Source: Cryptomeria japonica
Taxonomy: Eukaryota; Streptophyta; Pinopsida; Cupressales; Cupressaceae
Reading direction: 5' to 3'
DNA length: 64,000 nt
Assembly: GCF_030272615.1 (NCBI RefSeq)
Contig: NC_081413.1
Span: forward strand, 722,513,649-722,577,648
Shown here: one piece after another, positions 35,288 through 45,551 of the stretch
Position numbering within the stretch: position 1 is the first letter of the stretch
How the letters are laid out: each line of letters opens with the position of its first letter
The notes under the pieces: model-generated
Told to the model about the DNA's origin: nothing
The model's database searches: none
The model's input: only the letters and a program-made list of their open reading frames with translations
Translations under genes and position numbers: made by a program

Positions 35288-35665
35288 TGTTAGAGTATTC
35301 ATGTATTTACTTGATTAATTAAACAATATTTGTTTAATTATTTAAGTTCCCTTTATCTCTTTTACACTTAAGCTAACTTTAGGTGCATAATAATTAATTC
35401 TTTTATTAATTATTATGTGCAAACCTAGGTTTTCCCTTTTAGGGTTTCTTGACCTATTAAAGGTTAAGTTCTTTCTTTTCTTTGTAACAAGAAGAAGGTT
35501 TTTTACATTACACATTTTGTGAATATTGAGCTCTCTCTTTTTGAGCATATTTTATGTGTATTTCTTTCTTCTATGATTTGCTTCCTTGCTTCTCCTTGTA
35601 ACAGGTTTTTCAGCTTGCAGAGATCATTTGGGCTCCTGTGGTGTTGTATTTTCTCAACTCCAACA
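35288..35665 (+). repeat. Element D 3' LTR
   Basis: It starts TGTTAGAGTATTCATG and ends TTCTCAACTCCAACA, followed by the duplication CTGAT. The 378-bp length and the TGTT...AACA ends fit copia-type LTRs. Confidence 0.85.
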
Positions 35666-35697
35666 CTGATATCTCATGTTAATTTTGCTTCTTTTAG

Positions 35698-35766
35698 GGT
35701 ACCCCAAGTGTGTCTAGGATACCTCTTTGGCGAAAGAAATCCTTGAGGACACCTAAATGTCAAAAG
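35698..35766 (+). pseudogene. Gene X, phase-0 exon between elements D and C
   Basis: This 69-nt exon lies between TTGCTTCTTTTAG and GTAATTG. It encodes GTPSVSRIPLWRKKSLRTPK and CQK, a basic segment without stops. The following intron was hit by element C 18 bases downstream. Confidence 0.55.
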
Positions 35767-35783
35767 GTAATTGAACACATTTT

Positions 35784-37015
35784 TGTAGCGTCCTAAAATT
35801 GTGACACTTGCAATTTCGACTGCATTTGGGTCTTCACGATGGCGACGCAACACTGAACCTGAATGGAGACCCCGAAACTTGTTCATGACATCAAAAACTA
35901 CATTTTTCAGCACCCTGGCCTGATCCTCCTTGCACCCTGTTGTCCCTGGAGGTGGGACCATGGCGCCCAGTGCCCTAGTCCCCCAGGACCATGGCGCCCA
36001 GCACCCTGGTCCCTGGCCCTATTTTTTAGGGCCCGGTCTCTTTTGGGCTTCGAGTCTTTTAGTTTGCAAATTGGAAAATAATGTTTCCTAGTCGGCCTAA
36101 GGTCGGAAAAATCAGTCTTTTAACCCTAATTGACAAGTATATAAACTACATTTCCTCTCCCATTTTGGTAGATGAAAAAAAAGGCGGAAACGATATTCAA
36201 ACATTCAAGCATTCAAGCATTCAAGCATTCCTTCAAGCAATTGATCATTCTAAGTCTCCATTCAAGGCTAAGTGTTGCATTCAAGACAAGGATTCAACCA
36301 TTGAAGAGGAGATCACATACAACATACAACATACAACAACATTTACACCTTCGCATGTAAGAATACAAACATTCTTACAACAAGGTATCAGTACTTGTTT
36401 ACATTACAATCATTTACATTTACAGCATTCTCATTTCTTGATTAATTCCAAAACCAGAGTTTGACCTAAAGGCAAACCCCTAATCCCTAACCCCCCAATC
36501 GTCCTCTCTTTTCTGTGTGTAGGTTGCAGGTACACAGCTGAAATTGAAGATCTGGAATCCTTGTGCAGAGACGAACAGATCCCCCTTCGTTTCGCGGATT
36601 TTTCGGAGGACCGTGTGCACGTCGGGCGCCATCGTCCCATCAACTTTCACTCAAATTTGGAGGACAACGTCATCTCAACATTTTACTACTAATTCCAGGT
36701 CGGCAACTTCATCCTATATTCCTATCTCTATTTATAAGCGAATCTTTCTTACTTTACATGGATTCCTAGCTCAATCCTTCTATCTACATTCTTTACAAAA
36801 GAGGGTAGCCTTGCTGTCTTAACCCTTGAAACTCATTTAGAATCCAATCTTGCATTGTGTGGGATTGGATCTTGTGGGTTTCAACCCCTCTTTTGAATGT
36901 AAAGTCTCCCCTAAGGTTGAAAACCGTCAACCCTAGTGACTCTCCCTTCTCTCTCCTTGGAGTCGGGGTGGGAAGAACACCTAGGGTTCGATTTTCCGCT
37001 TTACATTTTGGTGAA
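35784..37015 (+). repeat. Element C 5' LTR
   Basis: It starts TGTAGCGTCCTAAAATTGTG and ends GATTTTCCGCTTTACA. Near 35960-36020 it carries a doubled phrase, GGACCATGGCGCCCAG followed by .GCCCTGGTCCC. The same double phrase is kept in the 3' LTR near 42525-42585. Confidence 0.9.
36138..36146 (+). promoter_or_regulatory. Likely TATA box of the element C LTR
   Basis: TATATAAAC follows AATTGACAAG. The 3' LTR keeps the same word at about 42704-42712, and the solo LTR in element A keeps it in inverted form near 18965. Confidence 0.5.
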
Positions 37016-37018
37016 CCC

Positions 37019-37038
37019 GACGTGAACATCCTAATTCT
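37019..37038 (+). other. Element C primer-binding site candidate
   Basis: TGGTGAACCCGACGTGAACA follows the LTR after three bases, the normal primer-site position. I cannot assign the tRNA with confidence from memory. Confidence 0.55.
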
Positions 37039-38188
37039 AATTATTCATGGTTAGATCTGAAAAATTTGCTTCCTTAATTACATTTCCATGTTTGATCTTT
37101 TGCAAATTTTAGAGGTTAATTGTATGAAAACCCTAAATTTTCTTTTTATTAATTGAGTTTGTGAAATGTTTAATGGTTAATGCTTGTTTCAGATCTACCC
37201 TTCTATTACAAATTGTCAATTAATATTTGTGCTTTAATTATGAAAATTAAGTGGTTAAGTGTCAAAACCCTAATTTTTAAAACCCTCTTGATTCAACCTT
37301 TGACCGATAATTTCACTGATCAAAACATCTCCAAATCAGCTGTAACTTTGGATTCCGCAACAAAATCATAATATCTTTCATCCCTGAAAATTTGGAAAAA
37401 AGTTGCGAGGACTGTGTGCACCCCAAGCGCCATCATCCCCGACATTTTTTTCGAAATTTCAGGAGTTAGATCTTACTGTATTTTTCTGCTAAAATCCAGA
37501 ATTTTGGCTAATTTTATCAATTACAACACTTTCAAAATTAAGGTCAAAGTTGGTCTAGTGATTGTTTGGATTAAGGTTTCTAATCATTCAAAAATTGTTG
37601 AAACTGAAATTTTGTGTCAAAATTGTGTTTCTTACTGTCCTAAATCTGAAAAGTGTGTTGGTGTTCATTCAAAATTTCAGTGCTTTATTCAAATTTTTGC
37701 AATTTGTGACTTTTGAAATTAAATGTTTAATTACAACAACTTTGATTTCCACTTTCAAAATTGAATTCTGCATGAAATTGAGTCAACTTTTAAAATTCAA
37801 AGCTTGCATTGCTCTTAGTATTCCCTCTAAAATCATAAAATCCAAAATTTCAGTTTCCCTCTCTTTTTCAAAATTCAAATTTTGCATTTTTCAAAAATCT
37901 GGGTAGGGTTCAATTTTGAGATTGCAACTTTAATTTGGCCTATCTACAGATAGTAAAATCACTCAATTTTTTCAGATTAGCTTTAAAATCATCATAACTT
38001 TCATCCTTGAAAATTTCAAAAAAATTTGCGAGGACCGTGTGCACCCCGAGCGCCACGGTCCCTGACTTTTTTTTCAAAATTTCAGGAGATTGTCGTGATT
38101 GCATTTAACAGCTTAAATCTAGGAGATTGGCTGATTTTATTGAAATTTGCTACCTCTAAATTCAAAATCTTCTCTCCCTCTCTAGTGC
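37039..38188 (+). other. Element C leader with duplicated hairpin module
   Basis: Two copies of a module lie about 620 bp apart, around 37375-37465 and 37995-38085. Each runs from CATAA..TTTCATCC through GAAAATTT and TTGCGAGGAC to a GC-rich hairpin and then CAAAATTTCAGGAG or the like. In the right copy GGACCGTG (38032-38039) pairs perfectly with CACGGTCC (38054-38061). Related sequence occurs in both LTRs near 36609 and 43141. Confidence 0.7.
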
Positions 38189-41100
38189 ATGATTTTTACA
38201 ACAATAAGCCCTACTTACACTATTCCCGTTAGACGAAGCCTTAGAATTAAGTCTTTCCAAGGTTTAATTACCGAGGAGATGGAACCTAATTTGAATGGCC
38301 TTTTTAATGAGGACACGGGTAATTCCTCTAATCCTCCTAATGATGAAGAAGCTCTCCATGAGGTTTCTGTAGAACAACTTTCGAAATTGGATAACCAATT
38401 TGATGATTTTCAGCAATGGATGTCTCAAGAGTATCCTGATAGTCAAGCTCTTTCATTAATTGAGGGTCTAAAACGTATGGTTCAAAGTGATAAGAATGGA
38501 ATTGATATTTTGCATGGTATTGCACACATTGTGGATTCGAATGTGATGCCTATGAAGAGTTGTGCCGAAACTTTAGGTTATACACAACCTCCCACTCAAG
38601 TCAATCATTCTATTCCGTTGACAACTTCTATTGCTAGCATACCTACCTTTACATCAAACATAATGGCTACTTCTATACAAGACATTCCCCCTATGATCAC
38701 TAGTCATGGGGGCAATCCTTCCTCTTCAATTAACCCTCTTCCTTCATTTAATCCGACTTCTTCATTCATTTCTTCAATGAGTGCTCCTATTACATCTCCA
38801 CAAATAAACATGATGCAAGGGGGCAATTCATTTAACCATTCCATTCCTCCTTGTAGTGTTCCTCCTTTCCAATCATCTCCTATGACTAACTATCATAGTG
38901 TCCCGCCACATTACTCTCAATCAATACCTTCTTTCAATAACATATTACCTCCATCTCAATCTAACACATCTAATATGAACTCTTCGACTGAAGCGACCAT
39001 TAACAATCTTGCACAAACTGTCTCTTCTTTACAGCAACAAATTGCCTCTATGAATCAATCTAAGTTTAGTGTGCCCACATTTGATGTTGCGAGCCCACTT
39101 TCTCTTGACATTGTTCGAGCTATTCCTCCTAAACATGTTGAAATCCCGCATTTGGAGCTTTATAATGGTAAAGGTGATCCTCTAACACATGTTAAGACTT
39201 TTCAAACAATATGTACCGATTTTGCTTATGACCAAAGGTTGCTTGCAAAACTATTTACTAGGACATTAAGAGATAAAGCCCTACAATGGTATTGCTCATT
39301 GCCTTCTTATTCTATTACTTCTTTCGAACAACTTGCAAATGCTTTCATTCAACAATTTCAAAACAATATAAGTCCTAAAGTTACTTTGATTGATTTAATG
39401 CATTGTAAACAAGGTGTTAAAGAAAAAGTGACTGATTTCATTGGTAGATATAAGCATTTGTATGCTCAAATTTCTTTTCCAGTGCCTGACAATGATATTC
39501 AAAGAATCTTTATTTCAAATTTACAAAAAGATATTCGAGACAAACTTCTATTTTCTGAGTTTACTTCTTTCCAACAGTTGTGTGCAACTCTTCACAATTA
39601 TCAACTGACTGTGAGTCAAATGGAACAAGCAAATCCTATGGCTCCGAGTGATAAGGGTGATAGTAGTCAACAACCATTTGGGAAGTTTAAACCGAACAGA
39701 GAGTCCGTTAAATTCAATGAAAACATCATCAACAACAATGTGAATGCAGCATCAGGTGTGCCTCCTATTTCTAAGTTTTTCAAGAAAGAAAGAAAGTTTA
39801 CTCCTTTGAATGAATCATTGCATAGTATTATGAATAAGTTATTGGAACAAAATGTGCTTACTCTTCCTCCTATAAGGCAAATAGATCCCGCAAAGATTAA
39901 TTCACCCTATTTTGATAACAAATCTTTTTGTCAATTTCATCGTCAACCTGGGCATGATACTGAAAAATGTTTTGCTTTAAAGGGTAAAATTCAAGATTTG
40001 ATTGATAATAATACTATCTCTGTTTCTGGAGTGAATGATAAAGGCAACACATCTGTAGCTCCTCCTAACCAAAATCTTAAGATTTTTACTGATCCATTAC
40101 CTTCTCATACCTCTAATGTGATTGAGACTAATGATTCCTCTTTCTCATCTGATGGTCTTGTGTCTATGACTCCGAATGTGATTAACTTTGTAGAGCAGCA
40201 AGAAAACCCTAAAGAACCTTCCATCACATTTGATTCTAGTGAAACTATTAGAGCACCTGATGGTCCTTTATATATAGTTGCAAAAGTCAAGAATACACCT
40301 TGCCGTGGAGTGCTTATTGATCCTTCTGCCATGGTTAATGTTATTACTGAGGAATTTCTTTTTACTTTGCAATTAAATCAAGTGATCTATGACAAAACAA
40401 ATGTGATTGTGAAATTATTTGATGCATTTTCTTCTCTTGCAATTGGTTCTATTACATTACCTATTGAGGTCCATAACGAATCCCTTGATGTGAACTTTGC
40501 TATTATTCCTTCATCTGAACAATTTCGTGTGAAGCTAGGCTATCCTTGGCTATCTTCCATGAAAGCTATTGCTTCTCCTATTCATAAATGTTTGAAATTT
40601 CCGCATAATGGTGAAGTTGTTACTGTCAATCATAGTCTCTTTAAACTAGCTAAAAGAACTTCTAGCATTCCTATTGATTATTTTTGGCCTAAACAATTCC
40701 AATCTCTTCCTCCGCGAAGTGATCATCTTTTCAAATCTTATCAAAAGTGGAAAACAGATATGATCCTATCTCTAAGTGAACCTAGAACACCCAAACTTGA
40801 TATTCCTATCGTTCTTGAGAAGGAAGTTCTTCCTTTGAAAGATAAAACTAATGTCTTTCCTCAAGAAGATTCCCAACCCATTCCTATGGATGTGACTATG
40901 TCTATGTCTAAAAGTAGACCTATACCTCCTCGTCATGATGGACTTGGTCTCCTTCCTAAGCCAAATATTCCTCCTTTATACGGAGCAGTTCCTCCTCCTT
41001 CCTCTTACAAAGAGAAGAGACCTTCTTCTTCTCCTATTATTCAACCTAAGAGACCACAACCTAAACACCCAAGTGATAAGGATGAGAACATTCCTCCTCC

Positions 41101-41608
41101 TCAATCTTCTCAACTTCCTACTAAGACTAGATGAAATCGTTCTGCACGTGAACGCCGATGAAAGCGTCGTCTTAGAGCTCAAGCAGCTGCTTCTCAAACT
41201 TTGCAATCCCCAAAAACACCTTCAACAAGCATTATTCCATCTTCTCCAAAATCTCCTAAACAGAAGATGCATGATGGTCTTGATCCTGTGCGAGTTAAAG
41301 ATCCTATTTTTATAAATCTTGATGATGATATAGATGAAAATGTTATTCATGATGAAAATGTTACTTCTCTTGCTTCTGATAGTGAATATGAATATGTTGA
41401 TGTTGATAACCATTTATCTAACGAATTTTCTAAAGCACTTATCCTAGCTCCTGGACAAGAACAACGTGGCTTGGAACATGAACATAGCCCTTGTTTGGAT
41501 CTTGTGATAGCTCCATCTACTATGTTGGATGTTCCTCCTCTAGCGTGTTCCCTGCCTTCCCGAAATATTGATCAGCAAGATCGGGGGGTAGATGACGTGC
41601 TAGACTAG
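38189..41608 (+). pseudogene. gag: Element C gag-protease (two late stops)
   Basis: A 981-codon ORF runs to 41134. The same frame continues to 41608 across two TGA codons that sit where CGA (Arg) would fit (R-stop-NRSARERR-stop-KRRLRA), giving about 1139 codons. The start may be 38189 or the later Met at 38279 (MEPNLNGLFN). The Retrotrans_gag domain is at about residues 313-475 (HVEIPHLELYNGKGDPLTHV, ALQWYCSLP, FIGRYKHLYAQI). A zinc-knuckle-like CQFHRQPGHDTEKC lies near 580. The protease reads GVLIDPSAMVNVITEEF near 706, with the catalytic Asp followed by Pro-Ser instead of Gly-Gly, and GYPWLSSMKAIASPIHKCLK near 785. The tail is Pro and Ser rich, then acidic. No polymerase follows. Confidence 0.85.
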
Positions 41609-42337
41609 TTTCATTAGCATAGCAGACTCTCTCCTCCTCTATTTTGTTACTTCTTCTATGTGTTATTCTCATTCTTCTATTTGTTGTCCTTAGTGTTGTC
41701 TACTTGAGGACGATGCAAAGCATTGAGATCTCTTTTGGTCTCTCTCATGTTGACTCAAAAGACACCTGTGTTCCCTTCTTCTAGGTGACCTTCCTTGATT
41801 GGGGAATGAAGAACAATTATGCATACATACATATGATATACATGAATTATCATACAACATACTGACCCCGAGGAAAGCGAAGTCACCTTGTGCTTTGTGT
41901 TTTGTGTCTATTATCCTTGGGTTTATCTCACACTTGGGGGCTAAATCTTTGTGATAACGTGCTCCTTTTCCTTCTCATTTCCTATGTGTATCACTACCTT
42001 AAAGCAATCACCCCCATTGAGGCATGTGCGTTCGCTTTAATGTAGGGGGGCATACACCCTGTCTATCCCTTCAGGATACTTGAAAATTTCTTGGCGAACT
42101 TAGCTTTGCCTTGAAAATTTTTGGTATTTCTCTTGCATGACTCATAGTGAGGGAACCTTACTACTGACAGTCATGGTTCTCCCTCGTGATCTTCCCTTTT
42201 ACTTTGTCAATCGAAGTCGTAAGATCCTTAGTCCACTGGGGGCTTGGTGTGTCTTACCTCCTTGATGTGGTGAAAGTTTTTCAATATTGTTTCCTTGTAC
42301 TTTACCGAAAGTATGGGCGTACGCTTATACTCTCGCT
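41609..42337 (+). other. Element C 3' non-coding region
   Basis: I see no ORF of note between the gag-protease stop and the polypurine tract. Phrases such as CTTGGGGGCTAAATC, TAGGGGGGCATACACC and CACTGGGGGCTTGG resemble extra polypurine tracts. Confidence 0.6.
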
Positions 42338-42352
42338 AAAGTGGGGGATAAA
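42338..42352 (+). other. Element C polypurine tract
   Basis: AAAGTGGGGGATAAA lies directly before the 3' LTR start TGTAGCGTCC. Confidence 0.8.
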
Positions 42353-43535
42353 TGTAGCGTCCTAAAATTGTGACACTTGCAATTTTGACTGCATTTGGGT
42401 CTTCACGATGGTGATGCAACACTGAACCTGAATGGAGACCCTGAAACTTGTTCATGACATCAAAAACTGCATTTTTCAGCACCCTGGCCTGATCCTCCTT
42501 GCACCCTGTTGTCCCTGGAGGTGGGACCATGGCGCCCAGTGCCCTGGTCCCCTAGGACCATGGCGCCCAGCGCCCTGGTCCCTGGCCCTATTTTTGGGCC
42601 CAGTCTCTTTTGGGCTTCGGGTCTTTTAGTTTGCAAATTGGAAAATAATGTTTCCTAGTCGGCCCAAGGTCAGAAAAATTAGCTTTTAACCCTAATTGAC
42701 AAGTATATAAACTACATTTCCTCTCCCATTTTGGTAGATGAAAAAAAAGGCGGAAATGATATTCAAGCATTCAAGCATTCCTTCAAGCAATTGATCATTC
42801 TAAGTCTCCATTCAAGGCTAAGTGTTGCATTCAAGACAAGGATTCAACCATTGAAGAGGAGATCACATACAACAACATTTACACCTTCGCATGTAAGAAT
42901 ACAAACATTCTTACAACAAGGTATCAGTACTTGTTTACATTACAATCATTTACATTTACAGCATTCTCATTTCTTGGTTAATTCCAAAACCGGGGTTTGA
43001 CCTCAGGGCAAACCCCTAATTCCTAACCCCCAAATCGTCTTCTCTTTTCTGTGTGTAGGTTGCAGGTACGTGGCTGAAATTGAAGATCTGGAATCCTTGT
43101 GCAGAGACGAACAGATCCCCCTTTGTTTCGCGGATTTTTTGGAGGACCGTGTGCACGCCGGGCGCCATCGTCCTATCAACTTTCGCTCAAAGTTGCAGGA
43201 TAGCACCGTCTCAACATTTTACTACTAATTCTAGGTCCGCAGCTTCATCCTATATTCCTATCTTTGTTTATAAGCAAATGTTTCTTACTTTACATGCATT
43301 CCTAGCTCAATCCTTCTATCTACATTCTTTACAAAAGAGGGTAGCCTTGTCTTAACCCTTGAAACTCATTTAGAATCCAATCTTGCATTGTGTGGGATTG
43401 GATCTTGTGGGTTTCAACCCCTCTTTTGAATGTAAAGTCTCCCCTAAGTGAAAACTGTCAACCCTAGTGACCCCCTTTCCCCTTGGAGTGGTGGGGGGAA
43501 CAACTTAGGGTTTGCTCGCGATTTTCCGCTTTACA
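42353..43535 (+). repeat. Element C 3' LTR
   Basis: It starts TGTAGCGTCCTAAAATTGTG and ends TTTTCCGCTTTACA, followed by the duplication ATTTT. It aligns to the 5' LTR over its whole length with scattered changes. Confidence 0.9.
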
Positions 43536-43784
43536 ATTTTTAATTGACACGATTGTTTGAAAAGATTGGAATTGTCTTAATTGGAACTTGTAGATTGATT
43601 ACTATTTTTTGTCTATTTTATATACATCTGCAATGGGCTTTATAGAATTGATGAATGCTCTCGATACACCAAAAGATTGAGAGAGGGAAGAGGTATGTAT
43701 CTCTACTTTTATTTTCTTGATTTGATGATTATATGCACATGTACATGTGAACTTTAGATAAATTATAATCTTATCATTTTTCAG

Positions 43785-44228
43785 TCATAGTTGCTTCATC
43801 AATGGTGAGCCCTCCTAGGTCAACAAGAGAAGCATCTCAGGCTCTGGTACCCTTTTGTTCTATATATTGTAGAATTTTAGTGTTTTTGATCTATATATGT
43901 TAGTACCTTGTATTAATTGTATTTAACCCGTAGTAGGCCCCTTCACGGTTTGGTCATAACATAGATCCTCTAAAGTACCAATTTAAAAGGACTCCTAATA
44001 CTGACAAGGCAAGGAGAGAAAAGACAGTTGATCCCAAATCAACACATGAGGTAATCTACAATTCAATTGCAAAGACATTATAGTTGAATGTATAGCTATG
44101 TTGACAATTGTGAACTATTTTTAACAAAAGGATTCTAACTTTGCTTTTGAATCATGGTTGTGTAGGCATCTACAGAGCCACATAGTGCATCAAAGAGGCT
44201 CAATTTTGATGATCCACCACAACTATAG
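43785..44228 (+). pseudogene. Gene X, last three exons with stop codon
   Basis: The exon 43785-43846, between TTTTTCAG and GTACCC, encodes MVSPPRSTREASQAL at its end. The exon 43937-44050 (114 nt), between CCGTAGTAG and GTAATC, encodes APSRFGHNIDPLKYQFKRTP and 18 more residues. The exon 44166-44228, after TTGTGTAG, encodes ASTEPHSASKRLNFDDPPQL and the stop TAG. The last two join in phase 0 without a stop. The product end is basic and Ser/Thr/Pro rich, as in disordered nuclear proteins. No known domain is visible. An earlier exon that ends at 43692 (GAAGAG|GTATG) is likely but its start is unclear. Confidence 0.55.
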
Positions 44229-45039
44229 GATCATATAGTGTTAGTTGTGGTCATCTAAGGACCAATACATCTATATATTCTATATTTTTATTGTATATCA
44301 ATCTAGACATGGCATATGCCATATTTTTGTACAACTTTTATTGACTTGAAATATATGCCATTTTTGTATACATACACAATTATTGTGCATTTTGATACAT
44401 ATAAATGTTGATATTCGATCCAAATTGTTCATTGTGTGCATCCCTTTGTACTTTGAGACTTAAATATTTACAATTGAAATGTGATCCAATTATAGCATAT
44501 TGTGGATTTATCAAATTATAATCCAATAGAATTTATCAATTTTTACAAAGGTCTCTCCATATTGTTATGATTCATGATCAATACATGGAATTTGTTTGAC
44601 AATTTAATCATTGATGTGCATCCAAATCTTGAAAGATGTATACTATATTTGTGTATATTTACATAATGAAGACACATCAGTCATGAGGCACATAACTTAG
44701 ACATATGTTGAAAACATATCAAACATGAAGCGATCACATGAATACACTCAAGAAAAAAGTAACTCCTTCACATAGGAAGTATTCACATGAATGGATGAAG
44801 ACACAAAGCATAATCAAATTATCCACTCAATACATGCATTGTTAGATTCTTTCTTATTAACTTCAATGTCAATCTTTGTTAATGCAAGTGTCAAACTTTG
44901 TTACTACTTTGGTTTTAAGAAGAGGATTTTGAATGTGACCCAAGCGCTTAGAGACCAAATACAATTATGATCACATTTGATCCATGGTAATGATCACTGG
45001 ATGCTTTTGATTTATTTCCTTTATATCTCTCAATGCGAG
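44229..45039. other. 3' flank of gene X, AT-rich, no gene seen
   Basis: This presumably holds the 3' UTR of gene X. It has no ORFs with family features and no inverted partner of the CACTA-like start at 5526. Confidence 0.4.
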
Positions 45040-45420
45040 TGGTGCAGGAGCACCCTCATGCTCACAATGGTCAAATTTGGGTTTTTGTCTTTTTTTTGTG
45101 TTGTTTCATCTAAATAAGATCATTTGGGACCATTAATGATCATTTTGAGTCATTTGTGAAAGTTTGAGGTCATTTGGATAAAAGATGTAAAAGTTGCTCA
45201 GTTTTTGTCAAAGTTGCTCAGTTGTTGTCAAAGTTGTCAAATTTTGGGTTTAGATAATGGAAAACACTTGTGTGTTCATAAATAGGCATCTTCAACATGA
45301 ACCAAAGGTTGAAAAACTTGTATTGAAGTTTTGAATAAAGTTGGAATCAATTTGGAGACTATTTATATGCGTTTTCTTTCAATATTGTTGCTCTTTCACA
45401 TTGTTTGGATTGTACGGATC
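45040..45420 (+). mobile_element. Possible chromovirus LTR fragment
   Basis: It starts TGGTGCAGGAGCACCC, nearly the same terminus as the LTRs of element B (TGGTGTAGGAGCACCC) and element H (TGATGCAGGAGCATCC). Further in, AAAGTTGCTCAGTTTTTGTC and AAAGTTGCTCAGTTGTTGTC form a short tandem repeat like the GTTGC-rich part of the element B LTR. I could not find the right end or a duplication, so the end given is approximate. Confidence 0.4.
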
Positions 45421-45551
45421 AAATAAAGACCCAAGACTTATTGTAAATGTTAGATATGTGAATATAGATTCATTTGCACTCATTTTCATCAATTTTCATC
45501 CAATACTTTAGGAGATATTTAAATTTATTTAAAAACTTTGTGAATACTATC

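Larger units (their letters stand above)
33538..35665 (+). mobile_element. Element D: non-autonomous copia-like element with fold-back 5' end
   Basis: It is bounded by the exact duplication CTGAT (33533-33537 and 35666-35670). The right end is a normal LTR (35288-35665: TGTTAGAG...CTCCAACA) preceded by a G7 polypurine tract (35281-35287). The left end is only 121 bp and palindromic: 33538-33619 is an inverted copy of the LTR 3' end, and 33616-33658 is a forward copy of the same end. Directly after 33658 comes TGCTATCA, close to the initiator-Met primer site TGGTATCA. The 1.6-kb interior has no pol. It starts with a GC-rich stretch (33695-34100) and is otherwise non-coding. It sits in an intron of gene X. 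Confidence 0.82.
35784..43535 (+). mobile_element. Element C: non-autonomous gypsy-type LTR element, gag-protease only, about 7.75 kb
   Basis: The LTRs are 1232 and 1183 bp, and the exact duplication ATTTT flanks the element (35779-35783 and 43536-43540). The interior has a primer-site candidate, a 1.1-kb leader with repeated hairpin modules, one long gag-protease ORF, a 0.7-kb non-coding tail and a polypurine tract. There is no RT, RNase H or integrase at all, and no gap scar that would point to a recent loss. It therefore depends on an autonomous partner. The gag and protease types resemble Tat elements. A solo LTR of the same family lies in element A. Confidence 0.9.
5715..44228 (+). pseudogene. 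Gene X: unrecognised multi-exon gene broken by four LTR retrotransposons
   Basis: This is one older plus-strand transcription unit that can be followed between the retrotransposons. Blocks: about 5715-5778 joined to 23914-24019; 24140-24242 joined to 32132-33065; 33180-33254; 33362-33439; 35698-35766; an uncertain exon ending at 43692; 43785-43846; 43937-44050; and 44166-44228 with the stop TAG. Most borders follow GT-AG with exon ends such as GAG, AAG, CTG or CAG (one now TAG). The exons of 75, 78, 69, 114 and 63 nt are all phase 0. Elements A and B sit in exons, and the frame is open when one TSD copy is kept. Elements D and C sit in introns. Several stops (TAG, TGA) look like C-to-T changes. 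I do not recognise the product, which has a Pro/Gln-rich part, a Cys-rich part and a basic tail. It could be a host gene or the accessory gene of a DNA transposon. Confidence 0.55.
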
